A stretch of DNA of 64,000 nucleotides from contig JADLAK010000015.1 of NCBI GenBank assembly GCA_020848275.1, positions 124,001-188,000 on the forward strand, written 5' to 3'. The position numbers were made by a program, and so were the translations under genes. The notes beneath the pieces were generated by a model that was not told where the DNA came from, did no database searches, and saw nothing but the letters and a program-made list of their open reading frames with translations. Origin of the DNA: Planctomycetota bacterium (GTDB lineage Bacteria; Planctomycetota; UBA8742; UBA2392). Below, piece after piece: positions 42,084 to 50,700 of this stretch. The first letter of the stretch is position 1; every line of letters begins with the position of its first letter.

Positions 42084-43148
42084 TTATCGGCCGCTGACGC
42101 CCCGGGCTGCGATCTCGACATTGACGTCGAACTCGCGGCCCGCGCGGTTGATGCGGATTTTCGCCATCGAACCGGGCGCCAGATTGTCTTCAATCACCAG
42201 CATTTCGTGGATGCCGTGTACCTCAGTGCCGTTGACGGCCATCAGGACGTCGCCCGGCTGCAGGCCATAGCGAAACGCCGGCCCGGCGTCGTCCAGCGGG
42301 CCCAGCACCGCGCGCATCACGCCCGCGCCGCCGGAAATCTGCGTCGCCAGCCGGTACGACCGAGCGCCCAGCCAGCCGTGCGAGACTTCTTTGCCCGCCG
42401 CAAGTTCCGCAGCGATGGCGCTCACGCGCGTGGCGGGAATGGCAAAGGCGACGCCGTAGTCGCGCGGCTGCTCGCGCATGGCGGTAATCACGGCGTTGAG
42501 GCCCACCCACTCGCCGCGCGCGTTGAAAATGCCGCCGCCGGAATTGCCCGGGTTGGTCGGCGCGTCGTGCTGGATGCAATCGAGATAAATGCGGCCCGTG
42601 GTCTCAGAGACGTATGAGCGATGCAACGCGCTGACGACGCCGCGCGTGACCGCCGCGCCGCCGCCGATGCGCGCGGTCCCAAAGGGATTGCCGAGGCTCC
42701 AGATCGTCGCGCCGGGCTCGGGCAGGCTTGGCGCAAGCAGCGCGGGCGTCATCGCCTCGGGCACATACGCCCCGCACTGTAAAAGCGCGATGTCGCAGAC
42801 CGCATCGACGCCGACAATCGTCGCCGTCGTCGCTCGCCCGCCCTCAAGCAGCACTGTGATGTGCGCCGCGCCCTCGACCACGTGATGGGCGGTGACGAGG
42901 CGGCCCTTGTCGTCGAAAACGACCGCGGCGCCGAAGCTGTCGGTGTCTTCGCTGTCGCGCTCAACCAGCAGGTTGACGACGGCGTGGCGGATGGCGACCG
43001 GCGCGCCGGCATCCGGATCCATCGCGTCGGGCGACACCGCGCAGGCAGCGAGAAAACAAACCGCAAATACCAGCAAACCGCAGAGACGCGGCGGCGCGAA
43101 GAAAAGCGACGCTTTGAATGGACCGACTGATGGAAAAGTGTTTCGCAT
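42084..43148 (-). CDS. HtrA/DegP-like trypsin-fold lipoprotein with PDZ domain
   Basis: 354 residues. Lipobox LAAC with lipidated C36. Catalytic triad: His in LVTAHHVVEG, Asp in VCDIALLQ, Ser in NPGNSGGG. A PDZ domain at about 255-345 has YGLQPGDVLMAVNG. Acts in the periplasm, probably on misfolded proteins or as a signalling protease. Start ATG 43148 (TGAGCAAC upstream); three further ATGs lie 9-27 bases upstream. Confidence 0.88.
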   Translation of the reverse strand: MRNTFPSVGPFKASLFFAPPRLCGLLVFAVCFLAACAVSPDAMDPDAGAPVAIRHAVVNLLVERDSEDTDSFGAAVVFDDKGRLVTAHHVVEGAAHITVLLEGGRATTATIVGVDAVCDIALLQCGAYVPEAMTPALLAPSLPEPGATIWSLGNPFGTARIGGGAAVTRGVVSALHRSYVSETTGRIYLDCIQHDAPTNPGNSGGGIFNARGEWVGLNAVITAMREQPRDYGVAFAIPATRVSAIAAELAAGKEVSHGWLGARSYRLATQISGGAGVMRAVLGPLDDAGPAFRYGLQPGDVLMAVNGTEVHGIHEMLVIEDNLAPGSMAKIRINRAGREFDVNVEIAARGVSGR

Positions 43149-43205
43149 GTTGCTCATTGACGACATCCAATGCATTCACTGCGTCCCCGCGACCCCGCGG
43201 TGGAT

Positions 43206-44357
43206 TTATGCAGGCAAAGCGGTGGTCCGATCCAATACGCACGCGATTTCGAGAATCACGCTGTCGAGCACCATCAAGCCCCTGTCGGTGCAGCGCAGGT
43301 GCGCGCCGCACTCGATGAGACCTTGACGCGTCAATGTTTCCAGGGCGTCGGCCGCGCGCGCGGTGAACTTTTCGCCGATCAGCGCATCCAGCCGCGCGAC
43401 TTCGACGCCCTCGTCCAGCCGCAACGCCATCAGCAACAGCGTTTCCACCTGGCGTCCGACGGTAAGTTTCTCACGACGGACGAAAGGCAGCTTGCCGGCC
43501 TCCAGCGCGTCGGCATATGCCTTGTGGTCGGCGGCGTTCTCGATGATTTCGTGGTCGAGCATCGAATGTGCGCCCGCACCCAGCCCGGCCCACTCGCCCA
43601 CGCGCCAATAGACGAGATTGTGGCGGCACTCCGCGCCGGGTCGCGCGAAATTCGAGACTTCGTAGCGCTGCAACCCGGATTTCGCGCAGAAATCCCCCAC
43701 CGTCGAAAACATCGCGCGCTCCAGTTCCTCCGGGCATGGCTGCACTTTGCCCGACTGCAGATCGCGCGTCAGCGGCGTGTCGTCCTCGTACGTCAACGCG
43801 TACAGGCTCAAATGTTCCGTCCCGAAGCTCAGCGCCTGATGCAGGTCGTCGCGCAACTGCGTTAGATTCTGGCCCGGCAGCGCGAACATCAGGTCCATGC
43901 TTACGCGGGTTATGCCCGCGGCGCGCGCCATCGCCACCGCTTGCGGCGGCGTGCCGACCTCGTAGATGCGGCCCAGCGACTTAAGGAAATCCGGGTTGAA
44001 GCTCTGAACGCCGAAACTCGCGCGATCGACGCCGAGCGCGACCAGCGCGTCGGCTTTTTCGGGCGTCAACGTGCCGGGATTTATCTCGCAGGTGAATTCA
44101 ATGCAGCGTGACAGGTCGACGCGGCGTTTGAAAATTTCACCGAGCGTTCGCAATTGTTCGGCGCTCAGGCGCGTTGGCGTGCCGCCGCCTAAGAATACCG
44201 TTTCCGGCGCGATGCCGTCGGGATAGCGCAGCGTAAACTCGCATTCGAGCGCCACGAGATATCGGTCAATGTCGCGCTCGCCCGCGGCTTCACTGTAGAA
44301 GTCGCAGTACTCGCACTTGCGCACGCAAAACGGTATGTGGACGTATAGCGACGGCAT
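43206..44357 (-). CDS. hemW: HemW-like radical SAM protein
   Basis: 383 residues. The [4Fe-4S] motif C-x3-C-x2-C is at 11-18 (CVRKCEYC), followed by VFLGGGTPTRLS and ASFGVQSFNPDFLKSLGR. HemN-like in sequence but lacking the N-terminal extension of true HemN, so HemW, a heme chaperone, is likelier than coproporphyrinogen oxidase. Start ATG 44357; a longer frame to 44396 would be encoded by the repeat. Confidence 0.88.
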   Translation of the reverse strand: MPSLYVHIPFCVRKCEYCDFYSEAAGERDIDRYLVALECEFTLRYPDGIAPETVFLGGGTPTRLSAEQLRTLGEIFKRRVDLSRCIEFTCEINPGTLTPEKADALVALGVDRASFGVQSFNPDFLKSLGRIYEVGTPPQAVAMARAAGITRVSMDLMFALPGQNLTQLRDDLHQALSFGTEHLSLYALTYEDDTPLTRDLQSGKVQPCPEELERAMFSTVGDFCAKSGLQRYEVSNFARPGAECRHNLVYWRVGEWAGLGAGAHSMLDHEIIENAADHKAYADALEAGKLPFVRREKLTVGRQVETLLLMALRLDEGVEVARLDALIGEKFTARAADALETLTRQGLIECGAHLRCTDRGLMVLDSVILEIACVLDRTTALPA

Positions 44358-44370
44358 AAGCGAACTATTT

Positions 44371-44440
44371 AGCCACGAATGAACACGAATGAACACGAAC
44401 GAAAGCTTAAATTCGTGCCTATTCGTGTCGATTCGTGGCT
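44371..44440. repeat. Inverted-repeat spacer element, CACGAATGAA family
   Basis: Left arm 44371-44404 has three CACGAATGAA-like units; right arm 44411-44440 has ATTCGTG units in reverse complement. The right end touches the stop codon of the C45-type gene. It fills the hemW to C45 gap. Confidence 0.85.
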
Positions 44441-45594
44441 CAAACAGCCGTTGGAAACAGGTTTTGGCGCGAGAAATTTGTCCAGTGGCGGGGGCCGCCC
44501 GTCGGCAGGCCCAGGGCGACTTCCATCTCCAGCCGCTCGGGCAAAAAGATGATGCGCTGCAAGTTGATGCCGGGCATCGCCGTCTTCTGCAGCAGTTGTT
44601 TCACGCGCGCGACATCCAGCTTTTCGCCTGAGCGGATCGCCCGGTTCATGCGCGCCAGCCGCCACGCCGAGCTGAACCACGTAAACGCAAACGCCTTGTA
44701 GCCGGGCTCCATGAAGTGGTTCGTGCACGCCAGCGCCGGCGTTTTTTCGTCGACACGCGCGACAATCGAACGGTCGGGGTGCAGTTGCGCCCGCACCGCG
44801 TCGCGCGATTTGTCGGCCAGCATGACGTTCGTCGCCGTGCAATAAGGCCGCTTGTCGAGCAATTCAACGGCTTGCGCGGCGTCGCGGCACTCCGCCAGCA
44901 CGCGCCGGAACACCAGCGGAAACGGCTGGCCGTTTAAATGTTCGCGGTGCATGTGGCCGTACACCAGCATCATCGCGAGCGACAGGCCGTCCTCGTTCAT
45001 CCCCGAGAGCAGCCCGAGAAACCCCGGCCACGTCACGCCGCAATGGCGACGGCCGCCCGCGGGCTCGAAGCAGACGATCATGCCCGCCTCGTGCGCAAGC
45101 GCGAGCGCCGGGAAATCCAGGTTGCGGCCGAGGATGATCTCGCCGGTTGTGCTCGACGCGCCCTGCGCGGCGATGGTCGTACACAGCGCAACCTTGTGGA
45201 TGTCGAGGAAACATTGGCCCAGCAGCATTTCATCGGCGCTCAGTGGCGCGGTTTCGGCAAAACCCGCAAGTTCTTCGCGATGCCACTCCGGAACCTGCAT
45301 CTGGCGCGCCAGCGGCATGTCGCCCTTGGCGTCGGGCGCAAACACGCGCATGTAGCCGTCGGTCAGCGCGCGCGCCTGCTCGCCCGTGAGTTCTCCCAGC
45401 GCGCGGCCGATCTCGCGCGGCGTCCCGCGCACGCGCACCAGCGGGATGCCGTCAATCAGCACGAGCGAGCCGTTGTCGACCGTGCGCGCTTTCCACGGCG
45501 GGATGCGTTTGCCGCGATTGCGCAGCATGCCCTGCAGGATTTTCACGGGGATGCCAAGTTCGCGAAACGGCAGGAGTTTCATCAATCGCGCCAT
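44440..45594 (-). CDS. C45-type acyltransferase/peptidase (Ntn-hydrolase)
   Basis: 384 residues. Family cues are VRGTPREIGRALGEL near the N-terminus and, after it, HKVALCTTIAAQG (probable nucleophile Cys of this Ntn-hydrolase class) and IILGRNLDFPAL, then GVTWPGFLGLLSGMNEDGLSL. These proteins resemble isopenicillin-N acyltransferase-like peptidases and phospholipase-like proteins; the natural substrate is unknown. Start ATG 45594, divergent from rnr across a repeat. Confidence 0.75.
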   Translation of the reverse strand: MARLMKLLPFRELGIPVKILQGMLRNRGKRIPPWKARTVDNGSLVLIDGIPLVRVRGTPREIGRALGELTGEQARALTDGYMRVFAPDAKGDMPLARQMQVPEWHREELAGFAETAPLSADEMLLGQCFLDIHKVALCTTIAAQGASSTTGEIILGRNLDFPALALAHEAGMIVCFEPAGGRRHCGVTWPGFLGLLSGMNEDGLSLAMMLVYGHMHREHLNGQPFPLVFRRVLAECRDAAQAVELLDKRPYCTATNVMLADKSRDAVRAQLHPDRSIVARVDEKTPALACTNHFMEPGYKAFAFTWFSSAWRLARMNRAIRSGEKLDVARVKQLLQKTAMPGINLQRIIFLPERLEMEVALGLPTGGPRHWTNFSRQNLFPTAV

Positions 45595-45651
45595 GCACTG
45601 ATTGTAGCGAATTGCCCGCAGATAATTGCAAACAGCAAAACAACGGCGTTT

Positions 45652-45804
45652 TCCACGGAGGACACGGAAGTCACGGAAATCAGCAAGGCAAAAGCAATCC
45701 ACAGATGACACAGATTGCGCAGATCAGAACCAGCTATCTGTGTCATCTGCGTAATCTGTGGACTACAGTTGTCTTTTTCCGTGTTGTTCCGTGTCTTCCG
45801 TGGA
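45652..45804. repeat. Nested inverted repeats between divergent genes
   Basis: Outer arms TCCACGGAGGACACGGAAG (45652 on) and CTTCCGTGGA (to 45804) enclose a second pair: ATCCACAGATGACACAG (45697 on) and CTGCGTAATCTGTGGA (to 45762). The two families differ in unit (CACGGA and CACAGAT). It occupies the divergent promoter gap of the C45 gene and rnr. Confidence 0.85.
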
Positions 45805-45836
45805 CAAATGCTTTTGTTTTCGCGTACAACGCAGGC

Positions 45837-48194
45837 GTGACCACTGAACCACAACCGCGATCCGCATTTTCCGCCGACATCCGCAAGCGCGTGCTCGAGC
45901 TGGCATCCGAGCCCACAAGCCTCGAGGACCTCGCGACGCAACTCGGAATCACGGACCTCGATTCCTTCGAAGACTGGCTGGAGAACCTCGCCCGCCGCGG
46001 ATTTATCCAGCGCGTCAAACGCCGTCGCTACAAGGCGCCCAGCGGCAAAGTCGCCGTCGGATTTTTCCGGCGCGGCAAACACGGCGCGTTCGTCGCGCCC
46101 GAAGACCGCACCATGGGCACCATCGACATTCCGCCCGGCGCCGAGGAAGGCGCGCAGGACGGCGACCGCGTGCTCGTCGGCTGGCGGCGTGAAAAACCCG
46201 GGCGCAAGGGCGGCATCGGCGGCGAACTGGTCGGCAAAATTCTCAACATCGTCGCCGCGCGCGAAAGCGAAGCCGTCGGCCTGTGGGAGATCAACAAGTT
46301 CGGCGGCGGCCGCGTGCGGCTGGAGGGCTACCACCTGCCCAGCTTCGCGTATTTGCCGGAATCGGAGACGCACAACCTGCGCGCGGGAACACTGGTCAAA
46401 GTGCGCCTTTCGCGCAAACCCGGCGGGCGCGGCGAAACGCGCGCCGAATTGCTCGGCAGCCTCGGCTCGCTCAAAGACCCGTTGCACGACCTCGACAACC
46501 TGTGCCTGCTGTATGGTTTTGCCAGCGAGTTTGCGCCCGAGACGCTGGAGGAAGCCGAAACTCTGCCCGACGACCCCAGCAGCGAAAGCCGCAAGGGCCG
46601 CATCGACCTGCGCGAACTGCCGGTCATCACCATCGACCCCAAGGACGCCAAGGACCACGACGACGCTGTCAGCGTTGAATTGTTCGACGGCGGTCTTGTG
46701 CGGCTGGGCGTGCACATCGCCGACGTCTCGCACTACGTGCGGCCGGGCACCGCGCTTGACCGCGAAGCTCAGGATCGCGCGACCAGCGTGTATCTGCCGG
46801 GCCGCACGATCCCGATGCTGCCGGAAAAACTTTCGGCGGGCCTTTGCAGCCTGATGGACGGCCTCGACCGCCTCGCGAAATCCTGTTTTATAACCTACGA
46901 CGCCGCGGGCGCTGTGGTTCGGCGCGAAGTCGTCAACAGCGTCATTCGCGTGCGCAAATATTTAACCTACGAGCAAGTCCTGCCGGTTCTCAAAGGCGCC
47001 GGCAACAGCGGCGATCAAACCGTCGACTGGCTGTTAACCGAGGGCCGCAACCTCGCCGATAAATTGCTCGGCATCCGCATGGAAAACGGCTCGCTGGTGC
47101 TTGAAATCCCGCGGCCGCACGTCATCGTCGGCAAAAACGGCCTGGCGCAAAGCGTCGAGCCCGAAGTCCACGACATCGCGCACAACCTGATCGAGGAATT
47201 CATGCTCGCGGCCAACCAGGCCGTGGCGGCGTTCCTGATCGAGCGCGGCCTGCCCTACATCGGCCGCGTGCACCCGGCGCCCGACCAGGAAGACAAGGAA
47301 GCGTTCTGGGAATTCTGCGACGAGTTGCGCGTCGCGCGGCCCGACTTCGAGGAGCCGGGTTCGCTTCAGCGCATGCTCGACAAAGTTGAGGGCCGCGAGG
47401 GCGGCGACGCCATCCACCTCGCGCTGTTGCGCAGCATGAAGCGCGCGGTCTACGCGCCGGAGCCGCAACTGCATTACGCGCTGCAGATGACACGCTACGT
47501 GCATTTCACTTCGCCGATTCGCCGCTACCCCGACACCGTCGTGCACCAGATTCTCGACGACTATCTTGCCACCGGCGCCAGGTTGCGCTGGGAGTCGCGC
47601 CATCTTGACCTGCCCTGGGCCGACGGCAGCGACTTCGACGCCACAGGCAACCCGCCCCGCGACGGGCATAAACTGCCGCGCTCGCAGGCCTGGGAATTGC
47701 TCATGCCGGGCATCGCGACGCATTGCACCGACCGGGCCATTCGCGCCGACATGGGCGAGATTGCCGCCAACCAGATCAAGATCCTGCGCACGTTGCTTGG
47801 GCGCGAGGGCGACGAAATCGAGGGGACGGTCATCGCCGTTACGTCGCGCAACATCATTGTGCGGCTGGATAACGTCATGGCCGAAGGCCAGGTCGACTAC
47901 CGCGACTTGAGCGATGGTTGGGTCGAGAACCACAAGTATTGGGCGATCTACGAAACGCCCGAGGGCAGCGCGCGCATCATGATGGGCGACCGCGTCTGGG
48001 TGCAGATCGACGGCGTGGACCTCAGCAGCCGCACGCTGAAGCTGATCCCCCTGGGCGAGCACGAGAAGGCGTACACGCGCGGCCGGCGGGGCCCTTCAAC
48101 TTCGCTCAGGGCAGGCGGTCGCGGCGGTTATGGCGGTAAGCCGCCCTCGTGGCAGGGCCACAACCGCAAAGGCAAACGCAAGAAGCGACGGTAA
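45837..48194 (+). CDS. rnr: Ribonuclease R / RNB-domain exoribonuclease
   Basis: 785 residues from GTG 45837 (start uncertain; no good Shine-Dalgarno). A winged-helix N-terminus, cold-shock-like domains, then the RNB catalytic core: TIDPKDAKDHDDAVSV with the Mg-binding Asp cluster, HIADVSHYV, and MTRYVHFTSPIRRYPD. An S1 domain near 680-740 (GTVIAVTSRNIIVRL) is followed by a basic tail. Degrades structured RNA 3' to 5'. The nested inverted repeats lie upstream. Confidence 0.92.
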   Translation: MTTEPQPRSAFSADIRKRVLELASEPTSLEDLATQLGITDLDSFEDWLENLARRGFIQRVKRRRYKAPSGKVAVGFFRRGKHGAFVAPEDRTMGTIDIPPGAEEGAQDGDRVLVGWRREKPGRKGGIGGELVGKILNIVAARESEAVGLWEINKFGGGRVRLEGYHLPSFAYLPESETHNLRAGTLVKVRLSRKPGGRGETRAELLGSLGSLKDPLHDLDNLCLLYGFASEFAPETLEEAETLPDDPSSESRKGRIDLRELPVITIDPKDAKDHDDAVSVELFDGGLVRLGVHIADVSHYVRPGTALDREAQDRATSVYLPGRTIPMLPEKLSAGLCSLMDGLDRLAKSCFITYDAAGAVVRREVVNSVIRVRKYLTYEQVLPVLKGAGNSGDQTVDWLLTEGRNLADKLLGIRMENGSLVLEIPRPHVIVGKNGLAQSVEPEVHDIAHNLIEEFMLAANQAVAAFLIERGLPYIGRVHPAPDQEDKEAFWEFCDELRVARPDFEEPGSLQRMLDKVEGREGGDAIHLALLRSMKRAVYAPEPQLHYALQMTRYVHFTSPIRRYPDTVVHQILDDYLATGARLRWESRHLDLPWADGSDFDATGNPPRDGHKLPRSQAWELLMPGIATHCTDRAIRADMGEIAANQIKILRTLLGREGDEIEGTVIAVTSRNIIVRLDNVMAEGQVDYRDLSDGWVENHKYWAIYETPEGSARIMMGDRVWVQIDGVDLSSRTLKLIPLGEHEKAYTRGRRGPSTSLRAGGRGGYGGKPPSWQGHNRKGKRKKRR

Positions 48195-48198
48195 TGTG

Positions 48199-48244
48199 AC
48201 GTGGGCATCCTGCCCGCCTGGCAGGCTGGAAGCCTGCCCCACGT
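48199..48244. repeat. Inverted-repeat spacer element, ACGTGGG/GCAGGCTGGAAGCC family
   Basis: Outer arms ACGTGGG (48199-48205) and CCCACGT (48238-48244) enclose GGCAGGCTGGAAGCCTGCC (48220-48238). It sits just after the rnr stop and could terminate that transcript. Confidence 0.7.
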
Positions 48245-48345
48245 GCAGCCGGGACGGCTACATCACTTATCCACGCCTTGACCCTGCTGACGGTGTCCGT
48301 TAGCGTCAGTTGTCCAAAAATTCGGGCTCCCAAACGCGAGAAACC

Positions 48346-49512
48346 ATGAAACTCACGCTATCGGTCATCAAAGCTGACGTCGGCTCCATTGGCGGCCACA
48401 TCTGCCCCTCCAAGGCGCTGGTCGACACCATCAGGGAACACATCGCTTCCAACGGCAAAGGCCTGATTATCGACCATCACATCGCCACGATCGGCGATGA
48501 CACGCACATCCTGATGACGCACGCGCGCGGCGACCTCGACAGCAAAGTCCACGAACTTGCGTGGGATGCCTTCATGGCCGCAACCGAGACCGCCAAGAAA
48601 CAGGGTCTCTACGGCGCGGGGCAGGACCTGCTCAAAAACGCGTTTTCGGGCAACGTGCGCGGCCTGGGCCCGGCGTGCGCCGAAATCACCTGCAACGAGC
48701 GCCCGAACGAAAGCTTCGTGCTGTTCGCCGCCGACAAGACCGAACCCGGCGCCTACAACCTTCCTCTTTATCTCGCGTTTGCCGACCCGATGCATTGCGC
48801 CGGCTTCATGCTCAGCCCGCCGATGTTCAAGGGGTTCACGTTCCGCATCATGGATTGCGACCACGTCGACGGCGACCGCGTAATCGACCTGCACGCACCC
48901 GAAGACCTTTACGGCATTGCGACCTTGCTGCGCGACAACAGCCGCTACGTCATCGAGGGCATTTATTCGCGCTATAACGGCGAGCGCGCCGCGGCGGTCT
49001 CAACCAGCCGCCTGCGCCTGATCGCGGGCAAATACACGGGCAAAGACGACCCGGTGTGCCTGGTGCGCGTACAGGGCAATTTCCCTTCAGTCGGCGAAGT
49101 CACCGAGCCCTACGGCATCGCGCACTACGTCGCGGGAACCATGCGCGGCAGCCATAACAGCGTGATGATGCCAGTCAAGGTCGGCAGCACGATGACGTAC
49201 TTCGACGGCCCGACGCAGGTTTGCGCGCAGGCTTTCAGTGTTCACGATGGCCGCCTGACCGAGGCGATCGACATGTTCGATCACCCGGTGTGGGACGTCG
49301 TGCGCAACAGGGCATCCGAGAAGTTCATCGAACTGCGCCGCCAGGGTTTTTCCGGCCCGGCGATGTTGGGTATCCACGAACTGGAATACGGCGGCGTAGT
49401 CGAAAAGCTCAAGGAACTCGACGAGCGTTTTGTCGTGCGCAAGGAAGACGCCGACACCCTCAAGTCCAAGAAACAGAAAGTCGCGGCCCACGCCGGCAAA
49501 GACGCCGACTAA
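48346..49512 (+). CDS. Archaeal-type fructose-1,6-bisphosphate aldolase/phosphatase
   Basis: 388 residues. MKLTLSVIKADVGSIGGH, IDHHIATIGDDTHILMTH, AWDAFMAATETAKKQGLYG, AGQDLLKNAFSGNVRGLGP and DKTEPGAYNLPLYLAFADP match the bifunctional FBPA/P (type V FBPase) found in archaea and deep-branching bacteria. It condenses triose phosphates and dephosphorylates the product, committing carbon to gluconeogenesis. The next gene starts at the base after its stop. Confidence 0.9.
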   Translation: MKLTLSVIKADVGSIGGHICPSKALVDTIREHIASNGKGLIIDHHIATIGDDTHILMTHARGDLDSKVHELAWDAFMAATETAKKQGLYGAGQDLLKNAFSGNVRGLGPACAEITCNERPNESFVLFAADKTEPGAYNLPLYLAFADPMHCAGFMLSPPMFKGFTFRIMDCDHVDGDRVIDLHAPEDLYGIATLLRDNSRYVIEGIYSRYNGERAAAVSTSRLRLIAGKYTGKDDPVCLVRVQGNFPSVGEVTEPYGIAHYVAGTMRGSHNSVMMPVKVGSTMTYFDGPTQVCAQAFSVHDGRLTEAIDMFDHPVWDVVRNRASEKFIELRRQGFSGPAMLGIHELEYGGVVEKLKELDERFVVRKEDADTLKSKKQKVAAHAGKDAD

Positions 49513-49872
49513 ATGATGCCCGGCCACGCCCAAGAAGTTCTTAGCCTGATCACCGCGGCTCAAGTCCGTGGGCGGCCGACATTTAACTTGCGCGACGCGT
49601 TTCTCAGCGGGCCTGCAGGGAAGCCGCTTGCGTTTGATGCCTACGTGGAATTGCGTCTTCGCAACACTTCAGTATTTCAGATCCAACTGATGTTGGACGG
49701 CCCAAATGGAATGACGCATAACTACGAAGCCGAAACGGTTTACCCGGCATTCAACCGCATACAGCTCGTTTTTACGCATTTGTGGTGGGGTTCGATGCTT
49801 CCCGGTTGGTACGCTTTACATGTCGCGATCAACAACGAGCTCTCTTTCACTCGCGTAATCGAAGTCCTCTAG
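49513..49872 (+). CDS. Unknown C2-like beta-sandwich protein, cassette copy 2 (gene 1)
   Basis: 119 residues, beta-rich (VELRLRNTSVFQIQLMLDG, then LVFTHLWWGSMLPGWYALHVA). It starts with ATGATG directly after the FBPA/P stop. Similar in size and order to the 36930 protein; each is followed by a small basic protein. Function unknown. Confidence 0.55.
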   Translation: MMPGHAQEVLSLITAAQVRGRPTFNLRDAFLSGPAGKPLAFDAYVELRLRNTSVFQIQLMLDGPNGMTHNYEAETVYPAFNRIQLVFTHLWWGSMLPGWYALHVAINNELSFTRVIEVL

Positions 49873-49880
49873 GATTAGCA

Positions 49881-50036
49881 ATGAATCCCAACAAAGTTCG
49901 AAAATGCAAAATGATTATTCGCCAGATCGGGCCCAAGGGAGAGGTCATTGACGATGTCCGTGCGGTCAAGGTGACGTATGTTCCCACGCCCAAGGCACGT
50001 AAATCGCATCGACCAAGGACCGCCAAAGCCGCATAG
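49881..50036 (+). CDS. Small basic protein, cassette copy 2 (gene 2)
   Basis: 51 residues, ATG 8 bases after the previous stop. N-terminus MNPNKVRKCK, a short beta core with MIIRQIGPKGEVIDDVRAVK, and a Lys/Arg-rich tail. The partner of the gene at 49513; compare the pair at 36930-37455. Function unknown. Confidence 0.5.
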   Translation: MNPNKVRKCKMIIRQIGPKGEVIDDVRAVKVTYVPTPKARKSHRPRTAKAA

Positions 50037-50140
50037 AGTTGCCGTTACATCGGCAAATAGGCTCGCCGCGAGGCGGGCCTTGACTTTTTGGTGTCGCAGG
50101 CGGCTTGGCGCATGGCGGCAAATGTAGTTTATTGGCGGCG

Positions 50141-50578
50141 ATGAACGCCGACAACATACGCCCGCTGCGCCATGCCATTGTCGCGATCATCAACGATAGC
50201 GAAGAAACACTGTTGATCGAGCGCGGGCGCAACGACACTTACCCCGGCTACTGGTCATCTGTAACAGGCTCACTCGATGGCGATGAATCGCAACAGGCCG
50301 CGATCATTCGTGAAGCGCACGAAGAAGTCGGCTTGAACGTCCGTCCCATGCGCAAGTTGTGGGAGAGCGTCACACGCGGCGCGCATTTCGTGCTGCACTG
50401 GTGGCTGTGCGAGCTCGCCGACAGTTGCCGTAACTGCACGCCGCAACCCGAGGAAGTCGAAGACACGAAGTGGGTGAAATACGCCGATCTCGAAACCGTC
50501 ACGCCGATGTTCTCGGACACGCGCCACTTTTTCCGCGACATCTACCCGGAAGCGATAAAGAACAAAGTTAAAAGCTGA
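50141..50578 (+). CDS. Nudix hydrolase
   Basis: 145 residues. A complete Nudix box G-x5-E-x7-REAHEEVGL runs over residues 47-69 (GSLDGDE, then REAHEEVGL). IIRE and ALREAHEEVG-type spacing is standard. Hydrolyses a nucleoside diphosphate linked to another group; substrate not evident. The frame closes KNKVKS inside the arm of the following repeat. Confidence 0.85.
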   Translation: MNADNIRPLRHAIVAIINDSEETLLIERGRNDTYPGYWSSVTGSLDGDESQQAAIIREAHEEVGLNVRPMRKLWESVTRGAHFVLHWWLCELADSCRNCTPQPEEVEDTKWVKYADLETVTPMFSDTRHFFRDIYPEAIKNKVKS

Positions 50579-50692
50579 AAACGGTTCTCGCGGAGTGCGC
50601 GGAGCATCTAAAGGCTCTCTGTGTTCTCCGCGAACTCTGCGAGAAACGCTTTTTGCTGTGTCTTTAGCTTTTAGCCTTTAGCGTTTAGCCTG
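50565..50692. repeat. Nested inverted-repeat spacer element, AAAGCTAAAGG and CGCGGAG families
   Basis: Outer arms at 50565-50582 and 50663-50692 are AAAAGCTGAAA / TTTAGCTTTTAGCCTTTAGC units (same family as 27636). Inner arms at 50585-50606 (TTCTCGCGGAGTGCGCGGAG) and 50624-50645 (CTCCGCGAACTCTGCGAGAA) form a second hairpin. The left outer arm covers the Nudix stop codon; the right ends 8 bases before the next ATG. Confidence 0.8.
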
Positions 50693-50700
50693 CCCTCCCC

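Noticed and set aside
44358-44396. Upstream extension of hemW from 44396
   Set aside because: It would be translated from the CACGAATGAA repeat arm; ATG 44357 fits the family start.
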